Origin: DAOVQB01 sp023128935
GTDB taxonomy: Bacteria; Eisenbacteria; RBG-16-71-46; CAIMUX01; WJJG01
Length of the DNA stretch: 31,914 bases
Direction of reading: 5' to 3'
NCBI GenBank assembly: GCA_030628905.1
Contig: DAOVQB010000029.1
Location: 1-31,914, forward strand
The translations under genes and the position numbers were made by a program. This document shows, piece after piece, positions 24,758 through 31,914 of this stretch (positions within the stretch are counted from its first letter, which is position 1; the number at the start of each line of letters is the position of its first letter). The notes under the pieces were generated by a model. It was not told the DNA's origin and made no database searches. It saw only the letters and a program-made list of their open reading frames with translations.

Positions 24758-26275
24758 TCCTACATGCTTGAGGATAGACAAGGGAACACCTTCTAACGAC
24801 ATCGGGGGGACCCTTGGAGGTGTACGCCTGGTCCGGGCGATTGGGCTTGCCTGGATAGCGTAACGCCAGAAGCCCCTCTCTGCACATCGGAGTCAAGTAG
24901 CGTTCCTGTAGACTTTTAGGACCTCTACGGAGGAGTCTTGCCATTTCCTGGACGGACAGAAATCGGCCGCGGCAGAGCCTCCGGATGAGTTCTCTCATCA
25001 GTTCCGGCGACATGCGCTTCTTTTCCCGGGCTGGAGCTGCAATGGCTCGTAGGGATGGCTCGAAGTCCGATCCGGATTGCGTGTCACAGAACAGGGTTTC
25101 CTGCTCCTTGCGTGGGGAGTTAAACTCACTATGTGGGGAGTCCATCGAAAGCCCATCCCATCGAGCACCAAATCGCCTTCTCAGCTTCGAGGTCGATTCT
25201 TCGGGGAGAAGGCTGACCATAGGGAGAACAAGCCGGACCCGGTCGGGCTGAACCGTCTCCTGAATGCTCGGGGGTAGCCAGTGCTGGGACTTCCACCTTG
25301 TCCGCGATAGTCCGCATGGATCATCGCATTGACGAGTGCCTCGCGGATCGCCTCATGGACCGGTGTGTCGTCGCGGCGAAGTAGGTCCGGTTCCAGCTGA
25401 AAAGGGACCTTGAGTTCGGCGGTGAGCCTCGGAATGACCTTTTCATAGAACTGGAAGAGGTTGGCGCGCCAAGTGCCGTCAACCGTCACGCGGTCCGTCC
25501 ATCTCACCTTAGGATCGTCGCAATAGCGTTCTCGATAGTCTACCTGGTAGTTGGGAATGGCGCCGGCATCTCGGATGACATCGTCTCGGCCGAACATCAG
25601 AAGCCCGGCTACCGTCAAGCCCTCGCGGTCTGCAGCACGATCTCTACGCCATGCCCCCAGCTTCTCCAGGAACGGCTTCATTTCGAGCGTCAGCCACGGA
25701 TGATCCGGCACTCGCGCGGAGAAGCGTTGGTAGTAGCGTTGGAGGCTATCGTTGTCCAGATCGTCCAGGGCGAAGCCCTCGAGGATGCGGCTGTCGGCCG
25801 GTTCCTCGCTCCGATCCGCTAACATCCGCCCGACCTCTTCTTCGGAGCACTTGTAGTCCCCTTCGAAGTTGCGACGATATGTACCGCGGATGGGATTCTG
25901 ACCAATGTAAACGGGGCGCTCTCGACGCGACGCTCGCGGCACCCTCAACGCAAGGACCTTCTTGTCTTCGATGGTCTCGACAGTCACGTCGTCATCCCGT
26001 AGGAGGTTGACGCTGACCTTGCCCCTGTTGTTGATGGTGTCCCAGAAGTTCTTCTTCATCCTGGCGGGATCAGATAGCCCACCTATCGAGAACTTGTCGG
26101 CCTGTTGCTCAACGCCCAGAACGATCCCGCCGCCGTCGGTATTCGCCATGGCGCTGTAGGTTTCCCAGAGCGAGCCGGGTAGGCCACCCCGGGCGGATTT
26201 GAACTCCCAGTCGAGCTCCTCGCCCATTCCGAGTGCGCTGAGGATCTCCCTACATCCTTGCGGGCGGCACTGCAC
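24720..26275 (-). pseudogene. Decayed AlbA_2/RecG-like ATP-binding protein gene
   Basis: The 5' part (from GTG about 26275) encodes an AlbA_2 (Schlafen-like) domain: WEFKSARGGLPGSLWETYSA, MANTDGGGIVLGVE and IRGTYRRNFEGDYKCSEEEV. It continues into the family's HATPase_c_4 region (HEAIREALVNAMIHADYRG). Near 25293 it jumps to another frame, reading WKSQHWLPPSIQETVQPDRV, then RLVLPMVSLLPEES. In intact members about 60-65 residues (the SNPG and GSGxDKIR segments) lie between. A second, in-frame gap near 25140-25150 seems to remove the winged-helix region before SPHSEFNSP. The conserved tail (LIRRLCRGRFLSVQEMARLL, SLQERYLTPMCREGLLALRY) survives. The ATP-binding domain is therefore destroyed. Such genes are widespread, mobile regulators of unclear role. 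Confidence 0.8.
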
Positions 26276-26724
26276 TTAGGGCGTAGGGTGAGTATATTCG
26301 AACGAACGCCAAAGTCCTCGACAATCTCGTGTTGAGACGCTTCTGGGTGGACGTCTTTGATCGAATTCAGAAGGTCCCGTCCCCAGTTGGCCGGGACCTT
26401 TGGGCCTGGTCAGATGCTCAGGATCAGGCCGAGCAACTCGAACGTCTTCTCGAGGAGCTCACCGGGTCACTTCAGCTCGCCTTTCGCGGGGCCGCCGGCC
26501 ACACAAACCCGATTCATAGCTGTCATTGCTTGGCAAGGGCCCGACGATCTCATCCGCTGGTTCCGCTTCCGCTTGCTCGGTGGCCAGCAAGGGGATGGAG
26601 CCTCCGGAGAACGCCGCGTCCAATCCTACCGCGCGGCGGACCGGCCGTTGATCCGAATCGACTAGGCTTCGAGCCATTCCACATGGTGGGGGGCGGAGAC
26701 ATTCCTCGCTCGCAGGTTTGTCTA
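26276..26724. other. Intergenic remnant region, no recognised gene
   Basis: No intact gene. On minus, about 26270-26400, one frame reads RDLLNSIKDVHPEASQHEIV and on to LTLRPK, which looks protein-like. It lacks a start and runs out of frame with the decayed AlbA_2 gene. Short plus-strand frames (for example the one ending IRID near 26663) match nothing I know. The region may hold debris of genes once associated with the AlbA_2 element. Confidence 0.4.
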
Positions 26725-26868
26725 GGAGGTGGTGTACTGATACATCCTCCGTCGGTCAAGTCAGTCCAGGAGGTGGTGTGCTGATGCTTTCTCCGTTGGT
26801 CAAGTCAGTCCCGGAGGTGGTGTGCTGATACTTACTCCGTTGGTCAAGTCAGTCCAGGAGGTGGAATC
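26725..26868 (+). repeat. 44-bp tandem repeat duplicating a ribosome binding site and mini-ORF
   Basis: GGAGGTGG recurs at 26725, 26769, 26813 and 26857, exactly 44 bp apart. The last copy is the real Shine-Dalgarno of the gene at 26869. Between copies there are 14 sense codons plus TGA. At 26784 the frame starts with ATG overlapping the preceding TGA (TGATG) and reads MLSPLVKSVPEVVC. The other copies have ATA at that position. The last copy ends in an ATGA overlap with the gene start. A 45-nt ORF with 1-nt overlap explains the 44-bp period. Confidence 0.88.
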
Positions 26869-28674
26869 ATGAGACTTCCCTCACTCGGCAGGCTCGTCAC
26901 CGAAGCAAATCAGGTTGTGCTCCGATTTCCGCTCGTCTTGACAGCGGCGCTGGTGGCCGGGCTGTGCGCTGCCGGCTCGATAGACCACTCCGAATCGAGC
27001 GTCTTGGTGCGCGCGCTGATGAGCACGCAACTCGGCATACCTCTGCTCCTCGCGCTGGCCCTCTGTGGCGAACGCCACGCCCGTCTGCGATGGATCCTCG
27101 CCATGGCAGGTGCGGCGTCGCTGGTGCTCTACTTCGTCACCTTGCCTACCCACATTCCGGGCGCCACGCTCACACGCTTCTTCCAGTTCAACATCGCGGC
27201 CCACCTGTTGGTGACTTTCCTCCCCTACTTCCGCCGCAACGAACCCGACGGCTTCTGGCAGTTCAACAAGAGCCTGTTTCTACATCTCCTCAAGTCGCTC
27301 CTCTTCACTGCCGTGCTGGTGATCGGATTGAACGTGGCCATGCTGGCTCTGGACAAGCTCTTTGGCCTGGACATTAGCGGAAAGGCCTACATGCGTGTTG
27401 ATCTGGTCCTGCTGTTCTTCTTCAATACCTGGCATTTCCTGGGCGGCGTGCCCCGCGACTACGCAGCGCTGGAGAAAAGCCACGACTTCCCGCGCGGCCT
27501 GAAGGTATTCGCCCAGTACATTCTGGCGCCGCTAGTGGCGCTCTACCTAGCCCTGCTGATGGCCTACTTGGTCAAGGTGCTGGTGACCACCGAATGGCCC
27601 AGCGGCTGGATAGGCTGGCTGGTGAGCAGCGTTGCCGCGGCGGGGCTCTTCTCATTGGCCCTGCTGCACCCCTTGGCGGAGAAGCGGGGCAGCCGCTGGA
27701 TCGCCACCTACGCACGCACCTACTTCATCCTGATGCTGCCGTCCATCTGTATGCTGATTGCGGCCCTCGCCCAGCGGATTGGACAGTACGGTTTCACAGA
27801 GAATCGCTACTTCATGGGCGTTCTCAGCCTCTGGCTACTGGGGATATCCATCGCCGGAGCACTGAATCGGCTGAAGCGACTCGAACCCCTGCCCGCCACG
27901 CTCTGTCTCATCGCCTTCTTGACGAGCTTCGGTCCTTGGGGGGCTTACTCGATCGCGAGCAGCAGCCAGGTGGGGCGACTGGAGGAGCTGCTCTCCTCAA
28001 CGGGACTGCTGGCGGGAGGCAAGCTGGCCGCCAGTGAGCAGGAGGTGGACACCGATACCCGGCGGGAATTGAGTGCCATCCTCGACTACCTAATGGAAAC
28101 GCACGGAGCAAAGTCGATCGATCACTGGCTGACCCCGGAGCAGAACGCCCAACTCGCTCTCTCCGCCGATTCCCTGAGCCAGCGTCACTCACAACGAGAG
28201 CTCAGCAGGCAAGTCATGGTCTACCTCGAGCTGGATTACTCAGAAGACTGGGTACGCCGCCGCAACCAAGCCTGGTACTCCATCCGGCGCGAGCCTGGCG
28301 GCGAGGCGACTGCCCTCCCTGCGCCCAGCTATCTACAACCCGTAGAATTCCCAGGCGACGCGAGCCAGACCTTCACGATGTCCGGACGTGATCTGCAGAT
28401 GTCTCGGAACGAGAATCATCTCACGCTCACAGAGGGCCGTCGGACGCTCGTGACGCTTGATCTGCAACCGCTGTTGACGGATCTGCGGGATCGAGTTCGG
28501 AGCTTGGGTGGCAGCGCGGTACCTGGCAGTCTCCTTGTGGTGGAAGCCGCCGCTGACTCTATGCGTGTGCAACTCCTCCTGGATTCAGTGCGTTGGCATC
28601 AGCAAGAGGATGGCCCCCAGCTCAAACACCTGTCTGGCCATCTTCTGATCGAGCCTCTTTCCCCGGGGCAGTAG
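26869..28674 (+). CDS. DUF4153-like multi-pass membrane protein
   Basis: 601 residues. The first 380 or so contain about eleven hydrophobic helices. Segments typical of the DUF4153 family include LKVFAQYILAPLVALYLALL, TEWPSGWIGWLV and QYGFTENRYFMGVLSLWLLG. The last 210 residues are soluble and follow LEELLSSTGLLAGGK. Function is unknown in the family. The start at ATG 26869 is fixed by GGAGGTGG at 26857-26864, which is the last unit of the 44-bp array. The glycosyltransferase gene begins 15 bp after the stop, so the two are probably one operon and may both act on the cell envelope. Confidence 0.85.
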   Translation: MRLPSLGRLVTEANQVVLRFPLVLTAALVAGLCAAGSIDHSESSVLVRALMSTQLGIPLLLALALCGERHARLRWILAMAGAASLVLYFVTLPTHIPGATLTRFFQFNIAAHLLVTFLPYFRRNEPDGFWQFNKSLFLHLLKSLLFTAVLVIGLNVAMLALDKLFGLDISGKAYMRVDLVLLFFFNTWHFLGGVPRDYAALEKSHDFPRGLKVFAQYILAPLVALYLALLMAYLVKVLVTTEWPSGWIGWLVSSVAAAGLFSLALLHPLAEKRGSRWIATYARTYFILMLPSICMLIAALAQRIGQYGFTENRYFMGVLSLWLLGISIAGALNRLKRLEPLPATLCLIAFLTSFGPWGAYSIASSSQVGRLEELLSSTGLLAGGKLAASEQEVDTDTRRELSAILDYLMETHGAKSIDHWLTPEQNAQLALSADSLSQRHSQRELSRQVMVYLELDYSEDWVRRRNQAWYSIRREPGGEATALPAPSYLQPVEFPGDASQTFTMSGRDLQMSRNENHLTLTEGRRTLVTLDLQPLLTDLRDRVRSLGGSAVPGSLLVVEAAADSMRVQLLLDSVRWHQQEDGPQLKHLSGHLLIEPLSPGQ

Positions 28675-28689
28675 GAGCTGAGGCGGAAC

Positions 28690-30771
28690 GTGACAGAACT
28701 TGGATCCACAGCTCATGGTGGGGCGGAAGCCCACGACGACTTCGACCTTGACCGCCGCTGGGTCGCCGGTGGCTGCACCGCGCTCTGCCTTCTTTTCTTC
28801 CTCTTCGGGCTCTTATCCGAAGGCACTGTGACCGATGACGATATCGGCCGTTACATCAATACCCGTGCGGCCTTCCGGAATCCGATCCAGTTCATCGGCC
28901 TCTGGAATCGTCCGGCATTCGTCATCGCCTATGCACTTCCGGCACAGCTGGGTTACTGGGCCGTTGAGCTATTCACGGCACTCGTCGCGGCACTGACCTG
29001 TTATCTCGTGTACCGAACGGCGCGAGCCCGAAGGCAGGCAAACGCGTTCGTCGGCATTGCCTTGATTGCGTTCCAACCCGAGTTCTTCATGCTTTCCTTC
29101 TCAGCGCTGGTAGAGCCATTGGCGGCGCTCTTTATCGCCGCATCCCTCCACGCGCTCTATTCGGGTCGCTATAAACGAAGCGCCATCCTAGCGACACTCA
29201 TTCCACTGGCTCGTATCGAGCTTTCCGTGGTTCTGGCGATCTGGGCCATCAAGTACTTAAGGGACGGCCGGTGGCGACTGATCATCATCCTGCCCTTGGG
29301 ACTGCTCGCCTGGAGTCTCGCCGGTGCCCTGGTGACCGGCGATCCGCTCTACCTCTACAACCAGATCGCCACTGGCGAAGAGCGAATGTACGTGCCCTTC
29401 CCAGTCTGGCACTACCCTTGGAGTTTCATCTTCATCGTCGGGCCAGTCGCTTTCGCTCTCTTCTTGGTGGGACTATTCCACGCCATTCGTCACCGGAAGC
29501 TCGATCTGGTCCACTGGAGCTTCCTGCTCATGTTCCTAACGTACACCTGGCTTTCGTGGAGGTCTGTAACCGGGCGGGTGCAAGCTGCCGGTCATCTCCG
29601 GCATTTCGTCGCACTCGCTCCGTTTGCCGCGTTGATTGCTCTCCAGGGATTCAATCAATGGATGCGCGGGATCCGCTCGTCGGTGTTCACATTGGGGTCG
29701 CTAGCCGTCGTGGTCGCGGTCACGGGTGTCTTTCTCTCCCGGACACTGGAGGGAGAACTCGCGTTGCCGGGCCCGGCGGAGCATCTGAAACTAGCGATCG
29801 TGGCGGCAATCGCACTGATCGCAGTGGTGCGGGGCACTCACTATATTGCGGGATTAAGGCAGCGATGGATCAAGATCGCGATGATCATCCTCACCATTGG
29901 ACTCAGTGTCGGGTATCTGGCGGCCAGACGATCCCCGATCCCCGTGAGCCACGAGCGTGAGATGATCAAGTCGGCTGCGACCTGGTACTGCGGAGCCGGC
30001 CTGCAAGACAGAGTGACCCTCTGCAATCACGCGTGGTTCCGTTTCTTCTGCGACGCCAATCACCTCTTGCCAGAGCAATGTTCCAGCTTGACCAGGGCAA
30101 GCCTTGCGGCGGCCCCGGCGGGTGCCATTGCGATCTGGGATGGACACTACGGACACCGGCTTAGCGGAGATGTGGATTTGGACTATTTCCGGTCGGATCG
30201 GAATTGGCGTGTGCACCATAGGTTCCATGGGCCGGATGTCACCCAGTTCTTCGCGGTCGCACTCGAGAAGATAGACGGTCGGGGATTGAGAACGACCACT
30301 CCGGACCGGGATCGATATGAGAATGCCGGGCTGGGCATCCAGATGGACCTCGCCTGGGCGCTCGACTGGAACATCGAGTTGCGGGAGGAGGGACCGGTTA
30401 TCCTCACCGGGGCTCATCGAAAGATTCGCCTCGGGGTAGTCCTCGGATTCGAGAGATATCTGGGTGTCTTCAACGATACTCGCGGTTACGCGTCCACCAT
30501 GAATCAAGAGATCGCTGCAACACGCGGAGTCCAGCTCATCGAAACCTGGATGCCTGAAACCCAGCCCATCAATGCCTTGGCCGCACAAGGGCGCCAGTGG
30601 GCACGAACTCGGTACTTGGGTGGCGGGTACGAGCACGACGTGCGGGTCACCGTCTCTGCCAGACAAGGCGCTACCCTGCGGGTGCATTTCCAGTATCCGC
30701 CTGGACATTGCGAGGCCGTTGCCAAGGCCGTGGATGACGTGGTGGCTAGCCTGGATTTGACGGGCTTCTAG
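28690..30771 (+). CDS. GT-C type membrane glycosyltransferase-like protein (family 39-like)
   Basis: 693 residues. About ten transmembrane helices span residues 28-430. The first extracytoplasmic loop carries an acidic motif (TDDDIGRYINTR), as in GT-C enzymes that use polyprenyl-phosphate sugars. A following helix region (FFMLSFSALVEPLAALFIAA, then LIPLARIELSVVLAIWAIKY) matches the family pattern. The C-terminal 260 residues are a soluble extracytoplasmic domain of unknown type. It probably transfers a sugar to a lipid, polysaccharide or protein at the outer face of the membrane. The start is GTG 28690, preceded by GAGGCGG (3 nt) and AGGAG (12 nt). It lies 15 bp after the DUF4153-like gene. 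Confidence 0.78.
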   Translation: MTELGSTAHGGAEAHDDFDLDRRWVAGGCTALCLLFFLFGLLSEGTVTDDDIGRYINTRAAFRNPIQFIGLWNRPAFVIAYALPAQLGYWAVELFTALVAALTCYLVYRTARARRQANAFVGIALIAFQPEFFMLSFSALVEPLAALFIAASLHALYSGRYKRSAILATLIPLARIELSVVLAIWAIKYLRDGRWRLIIILPLGLLAWSLAGALVTGDPLYLYNQIATGEERMYVPFPVWHYPWSFIFIVGPVAFALFLVGLFHAIRHRKLDLVHWSFLLMFLTYTWLSWRSVTGRVQAAGHLRHFVALAPFAALIALQGFNQWMRGIRSSVFTLGSLAVVVAVTGVFLSRTLEGELALPGPAEHLKLAIVAAIALIAVVRGTHYIAGLRQRWIKIAMIILTIGLSVGYLAARRSPIPVSHEREMIKSAATWYCGAGLQDRVTLCNHAWFRFFCDANHLLPEQCSSLTRASLAAAPAGAIAIWDGHYGHRLSGDVDLDYFRSDRNWRVHHRFHGPDVTQFFAVALEKIDGRGLRTTTPDRDRYENAGLGIQMDLAWALDWNIELREEGPVILTGAHRKIRLGVVLGFERYLGVFNDTRGYASTMNQEIAATRGVQLIETWMPETQPINALAAQGRQWARTRYLGGGYEHDVRVTVSARQGATLRVHFQYPPGHCEAVAKAVDDVVASLDLTGF

Positions 30772-30945
30772 TCAGGACAGATCGTGTAGATCTGCCCGCA
30801 GGGGTAGGGCTCGCGTGGAACGGCCCTCCGTGAGGTCCAGCTCTTTCAAGAACTCGCCGATACGGCGATTGCGATAGCGGCGGCTCACGGCATGCCCTCC
30901 AGGGCCCAGGTGCGCGAGGACCTCCGTTGCCTTCTTCCGCGGCAT
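30772..30945 (-). pseudogene. C-terminal remnant of a RecG-like ATP-binding protein gene
   Basis: A minus-strand frame of 57 codons contains SRRYRNRRIGEFLKELDLTE followed by GRST. This is very similar to the region near the end of AlbA_2/HATPase_c_4 (RecG-like) ATP-binding proteins, where GIP usually follows. Here the sequence diverges right after GRST, so the original C-terminus is lost. The first 20 codons have no visible similarity. A GGAGG at 30956-30960 precedes two ATGs, so a short peptide could still be made. It is a different branch of the family from the decayed gene at 24720-26275. Confidence 0.6.
30778..30794. terminator. Hairpin after the GT-C gene
   Basis: CAGATC-GTGTA-GATCTG is a perfect 6-bp stem with a 5-nt loop, starting 7 nt after the stop of the GT-C gene. 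There is no T-run after it, so it is at best a weak or factor-assisted terminator. Confidence 0.35.
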
Positions 30946-30950
30946 GGCAT

Positions 30951-31497
30951 TCGATCCTCCATCCGGTCCGCAGTGAGTGTTGACAGCTGTCGCCCGCCAG
31001 GATAGATCTAGGCTACTTATGTACCTACGCTATGTCTGAGGTGATGACCTTGGTCCCGCACTCCTCTCCCTCACAGGCTACGACGACCGACTTCGGATGC
31101 ATTGCCTCCTCGCGTATGTGAGCGCATATCCGACCAAGACCGGCGTGTCGTTCAGTTGGCGGGGGAATTGAAGCCGGAGGATTGCTCGAGTCCAGCGGAT
31201 TGCCAATGCGCTGGCTTGATGGGTGCCAAACCTAACATCGCGCGAGTTCGTCTAGCCCCCGATGCACGCTGCAGCATGTCAGCTTGCGTCGACTCGGTTG
31301 GCCATCGAAGGTGATCGCAAAAGGTGACCACATCCTGGGCGACTACTCCCCACCAAGCTCCTTCGCCCCAGTGCCGTGGGGCACGGAAGTGCTATTATTC
31401 ACGATTCTGGCCTGCTATGGTCGTTTTTCAGGACGGATGATGGTTTTTCAGCATGAGTGGTCGTTTCGAGTGCTCTACGCGAGAGGTGTCAATATTC
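30951..31497. other. Long region without a recognised gene
   Basis: The open frames here (31102-31314 and 31284-31511 on plus) resemble no protein family and have no good ribosome binding sites. Its right end has degenerate repeats of a GTTTTTCAG motif: ATGGTCGTTTTTCAG at 31417, ATGGTTTTTCAG at 31440 and TGGTCGTTTCGAG at 31458. They lie directly before the Fic-family gene. GTTTTTCAGGA occurs once more inside that gene near 31540. Confidence 0.5.
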
Positions 31498-31914
31498 ATG
31501 AAACCCGCTAAGAATAATCCTTTTTCGGGGTCCGTTATCGTTTTTCAGGAGAGACGGCTTCCCGAGCGGGCCTTGTTGGCTGGCTACGCTGCCTTGATCG
31601 ATGCGCTTGAGCTCACGGTACCCCTTCCTAGGAATCTCTCCGCCATCGGGGAGAAACACAGGATTGTGGAGCAGGGAGGCTGGCGCATTCTTACCCCCCG
31701 TCACGCGCCCGAGGCCAGCATCGCAGGTCATCTCACCTTTGCCCTGAAGTATGAGGGCCTTGATTTGGCGGTTCTCAAGCGCATCTTCCGGGAAATCGGT
31801 CCCGCGCCCATCGAGGCCATGGTTCGAGCCACACCGACCGGCAGCTACGCTCGCCGAATCTGGTTCCTGTACGAATGGCTCATCGGCCAGAGGCTCGACC
31901 TGCCGGGTGCAACC
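31498..31914 (+). CDS. Fic-family protein, N-terminal part (runs off the window)
   Basis: 139 codons are open from ATG 31498 to the window edge. The N-terminal region is typical of large Fic-family proteins, which often attach AMP to target proteins. It has a variable lead-in, EKHRIVEQGGWRILTPRHAP, FALKYEGLDLAVLKRIFREI and then SYARRIWFLYEWLIGQRLDL. The catalytic HPFxxGNGR motif would lie beyond the window, so activity cannot be judged. A GAGAGG-type site lies about 11 nt upstream. Fic proteins of this type often occur singly in accessory DNA. Here one sits next to a RecG-like gene remnant and a region without genes. Confidence 0.82.
   Translation, partial: MKPAKNNPFSGSVIVFQERRLPERALLAGYAALIDALELTVPLPRNLSAIGEKHRIVEQGGWRILTPRHAPEASIAGHLTFALKYEGLDLAVLKRIFREIGPAPIEAMVRATPTGSYARRIWFLYEWLIGQRLDLPGAT

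Noticed and set aside
26329..26784. 151-codon plus-strand open frame ending in the 44-bp array
   Set aside because: Only its last residues are the repeated mini-ORF. The rest has no family resemblance and no ribosome binding site.
21610..26868. Possible CRISPR arrays (31-bp and 44-bp repeats)
   Set aside because: The units are directly adjacent with no unique spacers between conserved repeats, and no cas gene is near.
31102..31511. Two small open frames, 31102-31314 and 31284-31511
   Set aside because: No similarity, no ribosome binding sites, and the second overlaps the Fic-family start in another frame.

Overview
The window looks like chromosomal DNA from an uncultivated, high-GC, Gram-negative-type bacterium. 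The clues are outer-membrane and lipoprotein-type gene products, a secreted protein ending in a FlgD-like/sorting-type domain, a MenA-type prenyltransferase (menaquinone) and many conserved genes of unknown function. This fits the FCB-related candidate phyla (Eisenbacteria/Latescibacteria-like), but no marker gene is present, so the placement is only a guess.

Layout. (1) Positions 1-300 hold the edge of a minus-strand secreted-protein gene that appears frameshifted. (2) Positions 587-8061 are a signalling island. Two paralogous sensor kinases with PhnD-type periplasmic binding domains (TtrS-like architecture) flank a tandem-receiver protein, a receiver-kinase hybrid and a FixJ/TtrR-type regulator. 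The second kinase was once a longer hybrid kinase. Its receiver/Hpt tail is now cut off by an in-frame stop and is decaying. (3) Positions 8213-16265 carry a DNA-repair alkyltransferase (ogt), a secreted protein, a GT4 glycosyltransferase, a secreted alpha/beta hydrolase, and a translationally coupled pair of outer-membrane-like protein and beta-propeller lipoprotein. (4) Positions 16484-18067 carry menA and a LOG-like nucleotide-binding protein. (5) Positions 18312-21611 form a four-gene operon of membrane proteins of unknown function (the first resembles the DUF6754 family), with a good sigma70-type promoter and a foldable leader. This is the best candidate here for an undescribed system. 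(6) Positions 21755-30771 carry a fused MFS/spermidine-synthase-like/TPR protein, a decayed AlbA_2/RecG-like gene on the other strand, a DUF4153-like membrane protein and a GT-C glycosyltransferase. (7) The right end has a remnant of a second RecG-like ATP-binding gene and the start of a Fic-family protein that runs off the window.

A recurrent and unusual property is the number of short tandem arrays between genes. Periods are 20, 22, 23, 31, 40, 40 and 44 bp, and there is also a 170-bp tetranucleotide pyrimidine tract. Several arrays sit exactly on translation starts, stops or promoter regions. The 44-bp array duplicates a ribosome binding site plus a 14-codon mini-ORF with stop/start overlap. 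I saw no tRNA, rRNA, CRISPR array or intact transposase.
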